NCBI RefSeq assembly: GCF_900106525.1
Contig: NZ_FNOG01000003.1
Span: forward strand, 345,811-409,810
Direction of reading: 5' to 3'
Source: Lysobacter enzymogenes
GTDB lineage: Bacteria > Pseudomonadota > Gammaproteobacteria > Xanthomonadales > Xanthomonadaceae
DNA length: 64,000 bases
Every line of letters begins with the position of its first letter. Within the stretch, counting starts at the first letter, position 1. A program made the translations under genes and the position numbers. Below, piece by piece: positions 18,097-25,666 of the stretch. Under the pieces are notes generated by a model that did not search any database, was not told the origin of the DNA, and saw nothing but the letters and a program-made list of their open reading frames with translations.

Positions 18097-18427
18097 GGTG
18101 TGGCGGTCCCCTGTGCGTCGTCGCGGGCGTGCGTGGTGGTGCATGGTCTGGAGCGTTCGGATCGAATCGGCATCGCGGCGGCGTCCGCATCGCAGGGCGC
18201 CGACGGCCGTCGCGACGGTAACCCGGAACCTGTCGCGTGCGCATGAACCGGCGCGTGCGCGTGCGTGGCGGGCGACCGCGACCCCGAGGCTACTGTGCGG
18301 CCGGTCGCCGGTCTGTAGGGGTTTTCCCCCACGCCGGCTGGGCGGTCTTCCGGATGTCGCCGCGCGGCGGCGGCGGGCCAAGGTGAGTCCACCCGGTCCT
18401 CGGGGGAACGCAGGGAGTCCGCACGAC
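18097..18427. other. 331-bp divergent intergenic region
   Basis: Spacer between the divergent secreted-protein gene and the S8 protease gene, so it must hold both promoters. I see no clear -35/-10 pair, hairpin or repeat. A CGCAGGGAG ribosome site lies just before the protease ATG. Confidence 0.5.
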
Positions 18428-19819
18428 ATGCAACGCAATCGCCGCACCCTTTTCAAGCTGACCGCGTTGGCCCTGGGCATGGCCGCCAGCGGCGTCAGCC
18501 TCGCCGCCGCCCGCCTCGACGCCGCGCTCGAGCGCGCCCTGGCCACGGCCGACGCCGCTGCCCCGCTGGAGGTGGTGGTGTCCTACGACCAGCCCGGCCC
18601 GCTGCGCGCGGCCCAGGTGCAAGCGCTCAAGCTGCTCGGCATCGGCCAGGGCGTGAGCATGCGCGCGCTGCCGATCGCCGGCGCATTGGCGACCCCGGCG
18701 CAGATCCGCGCCCTGGCCCAGCGCGGCGACGTGCTGTCGATCCATCTCAACAAGCCGCTGCGTTATTACAACCAGGAAGCGCGCGAACTGTCGGGCGTCA
18801 ACCGGGTGCAGGCCAACCCCGGCGATTTCGGCCGTACCGTGCCGTTCACCGGCCGCGGCGTGGCGGTGATGATCAACGACTCGGGCATCGACGCCACCCA
18901 TGCCGATCTCAAGTACGGCCAGCGCGTGGTGCAGAACGTGCAGGCGCTGACCAACCTGCATTCGCTGCTGGACTTCCTGCCGGTGACGGTGCTGGAAAAC
19001 CAGCTCAATACCGACATCAGCTCCGGCCACGGCACCCATTGCGCCGGCACCGTCGGCGGCAGCGGCGCGCAGTCCGGCGGGCTGTACCGCGGCGTGGCGA
19101 CCGGCGCGGACCTGGTCGGTTACGGCTCCGGCGCGGTGATCTCGATCCTCGACGCGGTCGGCGGTTACGACTACGCGATCTCGCACAAGAACAGCTTCGC
19201 CTCGCCGATCCGGGTGATCTCCAATTCCTGGGGCACCTCGGGCGCGTTCGACCCGACCGACCCGGTCAACCTGGCTAGCTACGAGGCCTACAAGAACGGC
19301 ATCGTCAGCGTGTTCGCCGCCGGCAACGACGGCCCCAACGCCAACACCCACAATCCGTATGCCCAGGCGCCGTGGGTGATCTCGGTCGGCGCCGGCAACA
19401 AGGACGGCACGCTCGCCGACTTCTCCTCGCGCGGCAATCCGGGCGAGAGCGGAAGTTTCACCATGTCCGACGGGCAGAGCTGGACCTACGTCAACGAGCC
19501 GACCCTGGTCGCCACCGGCGTGGACATCGTCTCCACCCGCGCGCTGACCGGCGCGCTGCCGCTGCTGGCCGCGCAAAAGGACGCCGCGCTCGGCGCGCGC
19601 GCACCGTTCTATACCCACATGAGCGGCACCTCGATGGCCACGCCGCACGTGGCCGGCATCGTCGCCCTGCTGCTGGAGGCCAAGCCCTCGCTCAAGCCGC
19701 TGGAGGTCAAGCAAATCCTCGCCCAGACAGCCAATCCGATGGCCGGGCGGCAGCGGTTCGAAGTCGGCAGCGGCCATGTCGACGCCTACGAGGCGGTGGG
19801 CGTGGCCAACGCGTGGTGA
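18428..19819 (+). CDS. Subtilisin-type (S8) serine protease, secreted
   Basis: A 463-residue protease. The N-terminus MQRNRRTLFKLTALALGMAA is a signal peptide with a twin-Arg motif (RRTLFK), so Tat export is possible. Residues about 45-115 (LEVVVSYDQPGPLRAAQVQA, RGDVLSIHLNKPL) resemble an I9-type propeptide. The catalytic triad is visible: Asp in VMINDSGIDATHAD near 149, His in SSGHGTHCAGTVGG near 202, the oxyanion Asn in SVFAAGNDGPN near 299, and Ser in MSGTSMATPHVAGI near 400. The protein ends soon after the catalytic domain with no P-domain or PPC extension. The start is supported by an AGGGAG ribosome site. A terminator lies about 200 bp after the stop. Confidence 0.95.
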   Translation: MQRNRRTLFKLTALALGMAASGVSLAAARLDAALERALATADAAAPLEVVVSYDQPGPLRAAQVQALKLLGIGQGVSMRALPIAGALATPAQIRALAQRGDVLSIHLNKPLRYYNQEARELSGVNRVQANPGDFGRTVPFTGRGVAVMINDSGIDATHADLKYGQRVVQNVQALTNLHSLLDFLPVTVLENQLNTDISSGHGTHCAGTVGGSGAQSGGLYRGVATGADLVGYGSGAVISILDAVGGYDYAISHKNSFASPIRVISNSWGTSGAFDPTDPVNLASYEAYKNGIVSVFAAGNDGPNANTHNPYAQAPWVISVGAGNKDGTLADFSSRGNPGESGSFTMSDGQSWTYVNEPTLVATGVDIVSTRALTGALPLLAAQKDAALGARAPFYTHMSGTSMATPHVAGIVALLLEAKPSLKPLEVKQILAQTANPMAGRQRFEVGSGHVDAYEAVGVANAW

Positions 19820-20013
19820 GCGCCCGCTAGTCGTTGGCTCAACGCCGGTACCCGCCGGCAGGCCGGCCGCGCGCGGCGGGTGCGTGCGCGGGCCCGGCCA
19901 CCTGTTCGGGCGGGTGGCGAACCCCGCCCGTTCTCCGCCCGCAGCGTCGCGTCCCCGGCGTTGCGGGCGATCTCTGCGTAGACCTGGAAGAATCAGTGCA
20001 GTGTTTGTCATGA

Positions 20014-20050
20014 ACGGATGCCCGGGAAGGTGCGGGCATCCGTTTTTTTT
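20014..20050 (+). terminator. Rho-independent terminator after the S8 protease gene
   Basis: An 11-bp perfect stem (ACGGATGCCCG / CGGGCATCCGT) with an 8-nt loop and a run of eight T residues. It lies about 195 bp past the protease stop. In the remaining gap, 19820-20203, I see no gene-like frame or repeat. Confidence 0.9.
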
Positions 20051-20203
20051 GCGGCAACGCGGCTGCGTGGGTGTCGAGCCGATGAGCGCGGAAGGCGCAT
20101 CGGGCGATGGGCAACAGGCGAGAGTCGAGGGGCGCGACTCGAGGGGCGCGACTCGAGAGGCGAAACCCACTGATAGCTCAGGTCGAGCGCGGTCGCCGCG
20201 CCG

Positions 20204-20566
20204 TCAATGCGGTGTCGCGGAAAGCGGCGTCTGCGCCGCAGCGAAATAACGCAGATGCATCGGCGGACGCGAGTCCAGCCGGAACGGTCCGGGCAAGCGC
20301 GTTTGTGCGGCGAACGCCGGAGCCAGTGGCAACATCGCGGCCGGTGTCATGGAACGGCGTGCCGCAGGCGATGCCGGATCGAGCGCGGCAGCGGCCGCCG
20401 CAACGGCGAAGGCCGAAGCGACGGGCTCAGGGAATCGGTGTGGGGAAGAGACAGAAGAAGGAACCGCCGCTCGGGCCAACAGCGCCAGCGCCGAGACGGC
20501 GGTCAGTACGAAGAGATAGCGCGGCAGCGCGCGGAACGAATCCTGGACCAAGATCGCTGCCTTCAT
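20204..20566 (-). CDS. Small hypothetical protein, possibly membrane-anchored
   Basis: A possible 120-residue protein. The N-terminus has one hydrophobic helix (RYLFVLTAVSALALLARAAV). The rest is Ala/Pro-rich and low in complexity, with an RLPGPFRLDSRPPMHLRYFA patch near the end. A G-rich stretch lies just before the ATG. No family was recognised, and in such GC-rich DNA the frame could be open by chance. It is kept because of its length, its helix and its isolated position between two other units. Confidence 0.4.
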   Translation of the reverse strand: MKAAILVQDSFRALPRYLFVLTAVSALALLARAAVPSSVSSPHRFPEPVASAFAVAAAAAALDPASPAARRSMTPAAMLPLAPAFAAQTRLPGPFRLDSRPPMHLRYFAAAQTPLSATPH

Positions 20567-20993
20567 GCACGCCCCCCGCGCACTCCTCGCGGGATCGACC
20601 GAACGGCCGTCCTGGCCGTCGGCGCCACTTCCTGTTTGCCGTGCATTGCCGCTAACCCCAACTTCTGTAATCAGTGGCCCCAGCTCCGCAGCATCGCTTG
20701 CTCAAGGCGGCGGCCTCGTCCTTTGCTGAGCGGCGTCCGTGTCGTCGCATGGCCGTGCTGCCGGGGCCCGCACAGATTGCGCCTGGGCGCCCGGCCGGCA
20801 CAGTCGGCCGACAGCGCGGTGGCGTGTAGGATTTTTCTGACACTCGTCACGCCGCGGATGCGGAATCCGTCGGCTGGCCGACCCCGGCAGGAGCGGCTCT
20901 GGTCCTTTCCGCGCAGGGGCTTTGCCTATCGCGCCGGGCATCCGCGCAGACGCGGCGCGCATCGCCGCCGCATCCGCGCGTTGCCGCCCTGGC
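20567..20993. other. 427-bp intergenic region
   Basis: A gap between the small hypothetical gene and the downstream end of the DUF6491-like gene. The frames inside it are short, Arg-rich and look like chance. No hairpin with a T run and no repeat was found. Confidence 0.5.
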
Positions 20994-21521
20994 TCAGGAC
21001 TTCGGCTCTTCCGGCATGGTCCCGGCCGAGCGGATCTCCTTCTGCGCCTGCTTCAACGCCTTGACGTCGAGCGGCAGGATCCGGTCGATGAAGCAGGGAA
21101 TCTTGATCGACTGCTGGCCGAGCACGATGACCTTGTCGAAGCGGCGATGCACGCTGCCCATCTGGTTGGTCACCGAAATCGCCTGGGCGAAGTCGAGATC
21201 CTGGCAGCGGCCCTGCAGCTCCAGCAGATAGGCCTGGTTGGGCCGGGTCCACAGCGCCAGCGCGCTGTCGCCCAGCGGCGTCCAGCCGTCGATGCTGTCG
21301 AAGTACTGGAAGCGATCGACCGGCGCGCCGGCGTGTTCGCGATACAGCGCCAGGCGTTGGGCATCGTCGAGCTTGGGGCCGGAACTGGCGCAACCGGCGA
21401 GCAACGCTGCAGCCAATACCGCGGCCGACAACGCGGCGAACCGGCGCCGCGGAACGTGCGGATGCACAGCCGGCGAACGCGCGGACTGCGGACGCGAACC
21501 TTGCGAAAGCAGGCGTTTCAT
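20994..21521 (-). CDS. DUF6491-like lipoprotein
   Basis: A 175-residue predicted lipoprotein. A basic N-terminus (PRRRFAA) precedes a hydrophobic stretch and the lipobox LLAGC near residue 44, then ASSGPKLDDAQRLALYREHA. The mature part (DGWTPLGDSALALWTRPNQA, two Cys in GRCQDLDFAQ and IKIPCFIDRILPLD) has the pattern of DUF6491 proteins, small xanthomonad envelope proteins that carry a Trp-Thr-x-Leu/Pro motif and two Cys. The function is unknown. An AAGGAAA ribosome site supports the start at 21521. It diverges from tRNA-Phe. Confidence 0.75.
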   Translation of the reverse strand: MKRLLSQGSRPQSARSPAVHPHVPRRRFAALSAAVLAAALLAGCASSGPKLDDAQRLALYREHAGAPVDRFQYFDSIDGWTPLGDSALALWTRPNQAYLLELQGRCQDLDFAQAISVTNQMGSVHRRFDKVIVLGQQSIKIPCFIDRILPLDVKALKQAQKEIRSAGTMPEEPKS

Positions 21522-21630
21522 ACGGGTTTCCTTTGGCGGCCAAGCCGCCGGTGGGGCTTGCGCCGCCATCATGCGCCCGCCGCGCGCGGCCGCCGCATCG
21601 ACGGCCCGAATCGTTCAGCGGCGGGGAGGC

Positions 21631-21659
21631 TTGCCATCCGTCGAAAGCCTCCGTATCAT
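21631..21659 (+). promoter_or_regulatory. Sigma-70 promoter of tRNA-Phe
   Basis: The -35 box TTGCCA at 21631-21636 and the -10 box TATCAT at 21654-21659 are separated by 17 bp. The -10 box ends 30 bp before the tRNA 5' end, as expected for a short tRNA leader. Spacing and sequence are both close to consensus. Confidence 0.7.
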
Positions 21660-21689
21660 GCCGCCTCTCTCACGGGTTGCCCGTGAAAT

Positions 21690-21765
21690 GGCCGGGTAGC
21701 TCAGTTGGTAGAGCAGGGGATTGAAAATCCCCGTGTCGGGGGTTCGATTCCCTCCCCGGCCACCA
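21690..21765 (+). tRNA. tRNA-Phe (GAA)
   Basis: A 76-nt tRNA. The acceptor stem GGCCGGG pairs with CCCGGCC, and the D-arm TAGCTCAGTTGGTAGAGCA is present. The anticodon stem GGGGA/TCCCC has loop TTGAAAA, giving anticodon GAA. The T-arm GTTCGATTC follows, and the CCA end is encoded. Its 3' half is duplicated at 25667-25714, so the gene served as an integration site (attL side). Confidence 0.97.
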
Positions 21766-21791
21766 GTTTCATCAAGGGCTTAGCAGCGATG

Positions 21792-22010
21792 CTAGGCCCT
21801 TTGTTTTTTGGCTTGGGCTTTCTTTGTGGCGGAATCGGTTTGCATGATTCCCTCGATGCGCGAGGCGTCGTTCGCCAAGTGCTCGGGCGAGAGGTGCGCG
21901 CAACGCAGCACCGACTTGATGGAGCGCCGGCCGTCGAGTTTCATCAGCGCACGAAGGCTCCCGCAAGCCATCACGTGTCAGCTTGCTCAGGTGTGGCGTA
22001 CGTCACTGGA
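21792..22010 (-). pseudogene. Tyrosine recombinase (phage-type integrase) remnant
   Basis: The conceptual product reads SSDVRHT*AS*HVMACGS, then LRALMKLDGRRSIKSVLRCA and HLSPEHLANDASRIE. This matches the C-terminal catalytic part of phage-type integrases, normally LRHTWASWHV...GWxSxxMVxRYAHLSPEHL. The Arg-His of the active site and the final His survive, but the catalytic Tyr of RYAHL is read as Cys (RCAHL). The two Trp codons (21987-21989 and 21978-21980) have each become TGA. Everything upstream of the RHT motif is gone. It lies beside tRNA-Phe with its 3' end toward it, as integrase genes often do. Confidence 0.85.
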
Positions 22011-22015
22011 CTAGC

Positions 22016-22144
22016 ATCATCACGGCGTGGGCTTCGTCCGACGCGTGGTTCGTCGATTTCTACGACGGCTACGCCTACTACGGTCACCGCCTCAACGACT
22101 ACGGGCTCGTGCGTTCGGTCCGGTCGTTGCCGGCCTGCACGTGA
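22016..22144 (+). pseudogene. Truncated DUF1566 (Lcl C-terminal) gene, 3' end only
   Basis: The open frame ends WASSDAWFVDFYDGYAYYGH, then RLNDYGLVRSVRSLPACT and a stop at 22142. This is the C-terminal tail of a DUF1566 (PF07603) domain. No start codon or N-terminal part is present: the frame runs directly against the integrase remnant, so the gene was cut by the rearrangement. Its last residues VRSLPA and the 130 bp after it are nearly identical to those of the intact DUF1566 gene at 22409. Confidence 0.75.
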
Positions 22145-22261
22145 TCCGCGCCTGTCGCGGGCTGCGCGAATGCGGCCGTTACCATGCGGGCCCGGCCCGC
22201 TGCGCGCGCCCCCCGACGCTTGCTGCTCTCGCCGAGTTGTCTCTGCTGCCGGCGCGGACAG
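22108..22261. repeat. Direct repeat copy 1 (3' end and downstream of DUF1566)
   Basis: From CGTGCGTTCGGTCCGGTCGT to GCCGGCGCGGACAG. It matches 22795-22930 over most of its length, with small indels. The repeat covers the last codons of the DUF1566 reading frame, its stop and about 120 bp of downstream DNA. Confidence 0.8.
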
Positions 22262-22408
22262 TGTCGCTATCCGGGTTTCCGGCGATCTGGCCCACCTCGA
22301 GGGCGTCGCGTATCGCTACGGCCCGCATCCTTGCTCGACGAGTCGAAAGCGGCATCGTATGTTCCGACTTGCGGCGACCTTCGAATCTTTACCTTTTTTG
22401 GGCCAGCA

Positions 22409-22831
22409 ATGAACCTCAGTACTTCTTCGGACCTTGGCCTGGAAGCTCGACCCCGCTTTATCGACAACGACGACGGCACCATCACTGACACCGTCCTGCG
22501 CCTGATCTGGTCGAAGGCGACGCTGTGCGGTGTCGAGCGCGTTAGCTACGCCGAAGCAGCCGAAGCGTGCAAGGCGCTCGGACAGGAGTGGCGGCTCCCC
22601 ACGCGTGTGGAGTTGTTCCAACTGGTGGACGACACGCGCTGTAGCCCCGCCATCGACACTGCCGCATTCCCCGATACCATGGGGGGAGCGTATTGGACCG
22701 CCACCGAATACGCGTTGGTTCCGCTCTGCGTGCGGGTCGTCGGCTTCATCAGCGGCCGCGCCGACGGCTGCCACCGCGACGAAGTCCGTAACTTCGTGCG
22801 TGCGGTCCGATCGTTGCCGGCCAGCACGTGA
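22409..22831 (+). CDS. DUF1566 (Lcl C-terminal domain) protein
   Basis: A 140-residue protein consisting almost entirely of one DUF1566 domain, a C-type-lectin-like fold. Its hallmarks are FIDNDDGTITDTVLRLIWSK near the start, CKALGQEWRLPTRVELFQLV, the Ala-x-Phe-Pro-Asp stretch AAFPDTMGGAYWTATEY, and the end NFVRAVRSLPAST. It has no signal peptide. The start at 22409 lacks a strong ribosome site, and the region just upstream is repeat DNA. DUF1566 domains in other bacteria act as ligand- or collagen-binding surface modules or as variable proteins of retroelements. Which, if either, applies here is unknown. Confidence 0.8.
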   Translation: MNLSTSSDLGLEARPRFIDNDDGTITDTVLRLIWSKATLCGVERVSYAEAAEACKALGQEWRLPTRVELFQLVDDTRCSPAIDTAAFPDTMGGAYWTATEYALVPLCVRVVGFISGRADGCHRDEVRNFVRAVRSLPAST

Positions 22832-22930
22832 TCCGCGCCTGTCGCGGGTTGTGCTAATGCGGCCGTGACCACGCGGGCCCATCGATCCTCGCTGTTCTCG
22901 CCGAGTTGCCGCAGCTGCCGGCGCGGACAG
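22795..22930. repeat. Direct repeat copy 2 (3' end and downstream of DUF1566)
   Basis: Second copy of the 22108-22261 repeat, from CGTGCGTGCGGTCCGATCGT to GCCGGCGCGGACAG. It holds the end of the intact DUF1566 gene and the non-coding DNA after it, and lacks about 18 bp relative to copy 1. Confidence 0.8.
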
Positions 22931-22938
22931 GTCTGCTC

Positions 22939-23418
22939 TTATCCCTGATCAAACGACAAGTAGTTCACCCAGCCGTCCGCTGTCCACACGGCGCACCAAG
23001 AGTTAACATCGCTCTCGTTCGAAAACGCGATTGTGGCCGATGAACTGGCGCGATCCTGAAACGGGTGCCTGTTCGTGTCGATGAACTCTCGGACGTCATA
23101 GAGCAGGTCGTTTGCCGTCGCTTCGCCTCGAATCAACCGTTCGAAACTCTCGCTCCAACCCGGGGATGCCATCGCCTCATCGGGCGATTTCAAACGGCAT
23201 TTTTCGCAAAGAATGGGCCAGCTAGACGCATCGAGCACGAATCGGATCGCCAGTCTGTCGTCAGCTCCGCTGCCGTCGCCATAGAGCGCCAGCGAATACC
23301 GCAGCCCATCCGAATTGGGGCGGAAGCCGAGTACGTTGCTCATGATCTCGATCGCCTTGGTCTTGTCCGCGTCAGACGATGAGTAGCGATGGTGGATTCC
23401 GTCGTATAACGAATGCAT
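22939..23418 (-). CDS. Hypothetical island protein, 159 residues
   Basis: A soluble 159-residue protein of unknown function. It opens MHSLYDGIHHRYSSSDADKT, has a central block LRYSLALYGDGSGADDRLAI and a Cys pair in LCEKCRLKS, and ends WTADGWVNYLSFDQG. No signal peptide or membrane helix is present. Codon use is less GC-biased than in neighbouring core genes, which fits foreign origin. It is convergent with the DUF1566 gene. No family was recognised. Confidence 0.7.
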   Translation of the reverse strand: MHSLYDGIHHRYSSSDADKTKAIEIMSNVLGFRPNSDGLRYSLALYGDGSGADDRLAIRFVLDASSWPILCEKCRLKSPDEAMASPGWSESFERLIRGEATANDLLYDVREFIDTNRHPFQDRASSSATIAFSNESDVNSWCAVWTADGWVNYLSFDQG

Positions 23419-23577
23419 GCAGCCGACCTCGGCAGTTGACCAAAGATTGTCCGATAGGCTTCCTGTAGGAGCACTTGAATCGAACAGGGCTTAGTAAACA
23501 TCGTAGCTGTAAACGGCTAACGACGGTCTACAAAAAACTGGACGATTCACTCCGCGACTGCCGCTGGACATGTCGTC

Positions 23578-23909
23578 ATGTTCAAAGCCATCGAACGGCG
23601 GCAAGCCGGGAACGTCATCGCGAGGCTGCTGAAGCCGCGGCATTGCCCTCACGTGAAGTCGGGCGATGCGGTGTGCATCGCGTATCCGGCCCGACCATTG
23701 AGGTCTATGGCGCGCGACCGGCTTACGACGAGATCGTCGAAATTCCGGTCGTCAAGTTCCGCTACGTTCGGACGCGCCAGGTCGGGCAGTTGTTCTGGCT
23801 CCGGGCCAGCGGGAAATGGCAGGGTTACGGCCCAATGCTGGAAGCTCTCGGCCTACCAGAACTCGTGGAGGAGGTCAGGCGCGATCCATTCTGCTGCTTC
23901 TGGGGTTGA
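23578..23909 (+). pseudogene. Frameshifted DUF3024-like gene
   Basis: Two frames together give a DUF3024-like protein of about 110 residues. The N-terminal part MFKAIERRQAGNVIARLLKP runs in one frame to about CIAYPA (near 23690). The C-terminal part, GPTIEVYGARPAYDEIVEIP then KFRYVRTRQVGQLFWLRASG, with an end in DPFCCFWG, runs in another. The KFRYVRT...LxWxR...W..Y pattern and the final Cys-Phe-x-Gly are the family hallmarks. The frames must shift near 23685-23695 to join, so the gene is probably inactive unless this is a sequencing error. Confidence 0.7.
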
Positions 23910-24023
23910 CGCTCGCGCTCGAATCTCGGCCGTGCGACGCCCGCCGCTAAAATCCTAGGCATGCCGATCTGCCACTCCAGCGACAGGCTGCCTGAACTCT
24001 AAAGCTGGGCTTGCCATCCTGCA

Positions 24024-24350
24024 TCAGCCAATTATAAAAGCCACGTCTGCACGACGCTCTACTGCTTCGGTCATCCGTAACTTGAGGTTGGCGAAGCGTT
24101 GATCGATATGCGGCTGCAGCGTGTGTTCTTGCTCGGTTACTGCTGCGGCAAGCAAGTCGAGTTGACGAAAAAACTCCGGCGTCATTCCAGCGCCGACATC
24201 GTTGAAGGTGCCCCAGTTGTCGCATAGGTCTAATCCCAGGCGTTTCGCAATAGGGCTGACTATTCGGCAAATGGACTCCACCATGATGGGGATGTTGAAG
24301 TTCTCTTCGTCCTTGCATATCGGATTGTCGATTTGTGCAGTGACAGACAT
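24024..24350 (-). CDS. Hypothetical island protein, 108 residues
   Basis: A 108-residue soluble protein: MSVTAQIDNPICKDEENFNI, a central helical part (SICRIVSPIAKRLGLDLCDN) with WGTFNDVGAGMTPEFFRQLD, and a charged helical C-terminus (QRFANLKLRMTEAVERRADV). Amino-acid make-up and lower GC look like a real gene of foreign origin. No domain was recognised and there is no close operon partner. Confidence 0.65.
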   Translation of the reverse strand: MSVTAQIDNPICKDEENFNIPIMVESICRIVSPIAKRLGLDLCDNWGTFNDVGAGMTPEFFRQLDLLAAAVTEQEHTLQPHIDQRFANLKLRMTEAVERRADVAFIIG

Positions 24351-24708
24351 TGCGTCTCTTCCATAAGTGGGGCATCACTTCTCGCGTTTGGCCGAGAGAA
24401 TCGTCAGGGGCCATCCTCGGGCGAGTAAATCACAAGAGACGGCGCACCAGGTACTCGTCGCGATTACTCAGTCAGATTTTAAGCTCTTGTTCGGGGGCGC
24501 GAGTAGAACACTTGTGGGTGCCCTGACCGGCTCTTTTGACGGTGCCTGCTGTACGTGGAAGGGCCTGGCGGCCTATCCTGCGTGGATTGGCATCGATCAC
24601 GCGGATTGCGGTGGATCCTTGCTTGAACTCGGGCAGCGGATTGGTGGGCTGACTTGGGCGCCGCAGCTTTAAAGGCCCAGATGTCTACGGAACCTTAGAC
24701 GATCCACA
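24351..24708. other. 358-bp stretch without a supported gene
   Basis: Between two divergent island genes. It contains an open frame at 24367-24672, but that frame has a GTG start with no ribosome site and no recognisable pattern. No hairpin, repeat or RNA gene was seen. Confidence 0.4.
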
Positions 24709-24972
24709 ATGACTAAAGTCGATACTGAATTCTTTTTTGACGACATGGGCGTCGGGGTGTTGTATCGCACGCCAACGAAACCGGGTCGGTATGGCTACAT
24801 GGCGTTTCGCGGGCCGGGGCACTATGAGATGTGCCGCGCAATAGAAGCCAACGGCACCGCGCGATGTTACTCCCTGACAGGTAACGGGAGCAGGGTGGCT
24901 TTCAGTGTGGTGGGGTTCTCCAAAGACGGCGACCTGATTTTGGAGGACTTTGTCGACGAGTTGGCTCGTTAA
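24709..24972 (+). CDS. Hypothetical island protein, 87 residues
   Basis: An 87-residue acidic protein (MTKVDTEFFFDDMGVGVLYR). It is beta-rich, with GRYGYMAFRGPGHYEMC, a turn-rich middle (LTGNGSRVAFSVVGF) and an acidic end (DGDLILEDFVDELAR). It has no signal peptide or helix for the membrane. It looks like a small single-domain protein. The family is not recognised. Lower GC supports acquisition with the island. Confidence 0.65.
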   Translation: MTKVDTEFFFDDMGVGVLYRTPTKPGRYGYMAFRGPGHYEMCRAIEANGTARCYSLTGNGSRVAFSVVGFSKDGDLILEDFVDELAR

Positions 24973-25044
24973 CGTGGCTCTTAGTGTGGATAACAGTGGG
25001 TGTCCACGAAATCCTGATAACTGCAGTGAAATGGTAGTGCCATC

Positions 25045-25311
25045 CTATTCCCCCTCGTTGTTGCGCTTCGCTAGAGCTGCCTCCAGGAATCTGAGAGGCA
25101 CAAAGCAGTAAAGATGGTCGTCCGATTCGTGCCAGGTGAAAAAGCATGGCCCCTTGCCATCGATGTCTCCGTGACAAGTCCGCCTCAGCGATTCGTCTGG
25201 AAGCATCATGGAGCCGAACTTTGAGTCGCCGCATCTAGGACAAACGAAACGGCTTGCAAAGAAGACTTCTTCCGGCACGTTGTTGACCGAACCAATTTTC
25301 CGCGTACCCAT
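25045..25311 (-). CDS. Small zinc-ribbon-like hypothetical protein
   Basis: An 88-residue protein with two Cys pairs, CPRCG near residue 24 and later TCHGDIDGKGPC near 45-56, in the spacing of a treble-clef or zinc-ribbon fold. It continues FFTWHESDDHLYCFVPLRFL. It carries no other domain. Nucleic-acid or protein binding is possible but not shown. The lower GC and its position mark it as island cargo. Confidence 0.65.
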   Translation of the reverse strand: MGTRKIGSVNNVPEEVFFASRFVCPRCGDSKFGSMMLPDESLRRTCHGDIDGKGPCFFTWHESDDHLYCFVPLRFLEAALAKRNNEGE

Positions 25312-25666
25312 CGTTGCTCCAAGAAAATGTGGGCCTGTGGTTTTGGGTCTAGCAGGCAGTTGTGAGGCCGGCCTTCGACTTGTCTTGCGGTTGATGCTTG
25401 CTCAGATTGTCCGACATGTGTGTGTCCTGGCGGCCGGCGACATCCCGAGACTGGCCGCAAGTTCAGGGGACGACGACGCGATCCAGCGCCGCCCAATCTC
25501 CTACGCACCAGGGGCCCCAGCGCGGCCAGGGTAGGGCGGTCGAACTTGCACGGAATTTGCACGGGCAGCGGGCGGCGCTCACACTGTAAGCCATTGATGT
25601 GCGGCTACAGGAGTGCGAGGTACATTTCTGCCGTTGCTGATAAATCAATCACTTGCAAAAGTGGGT
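25312..25666. other. 355-bp stretch without a supported gene
   Basis: Last part of the island before the tRNA repeat. Frames here are low in quality and mutually overlapping. No repeat, hairpin or gene could be supported. Confidence 0.45.

Noticed and set aside
22016..22930. A complete diversity-generating retroelement
   Set aside because: No reverse transcriptase, accessory gene or template repeat could be found in the window, so only a possible target pair is reported.
24367..24672. Open frame of 101 codons in the tRNA island
   Set aside because: GTG start with no ribosome site and no recognisable pattern. The adjacent genes of similar length have better support.
25206..25562. Open frame of 118 codons in the island on the minus strand
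   Set aside because: It overlaps the zinc-ribbon-like gene in another frame and is Arg/Pro-rich with no pattern.
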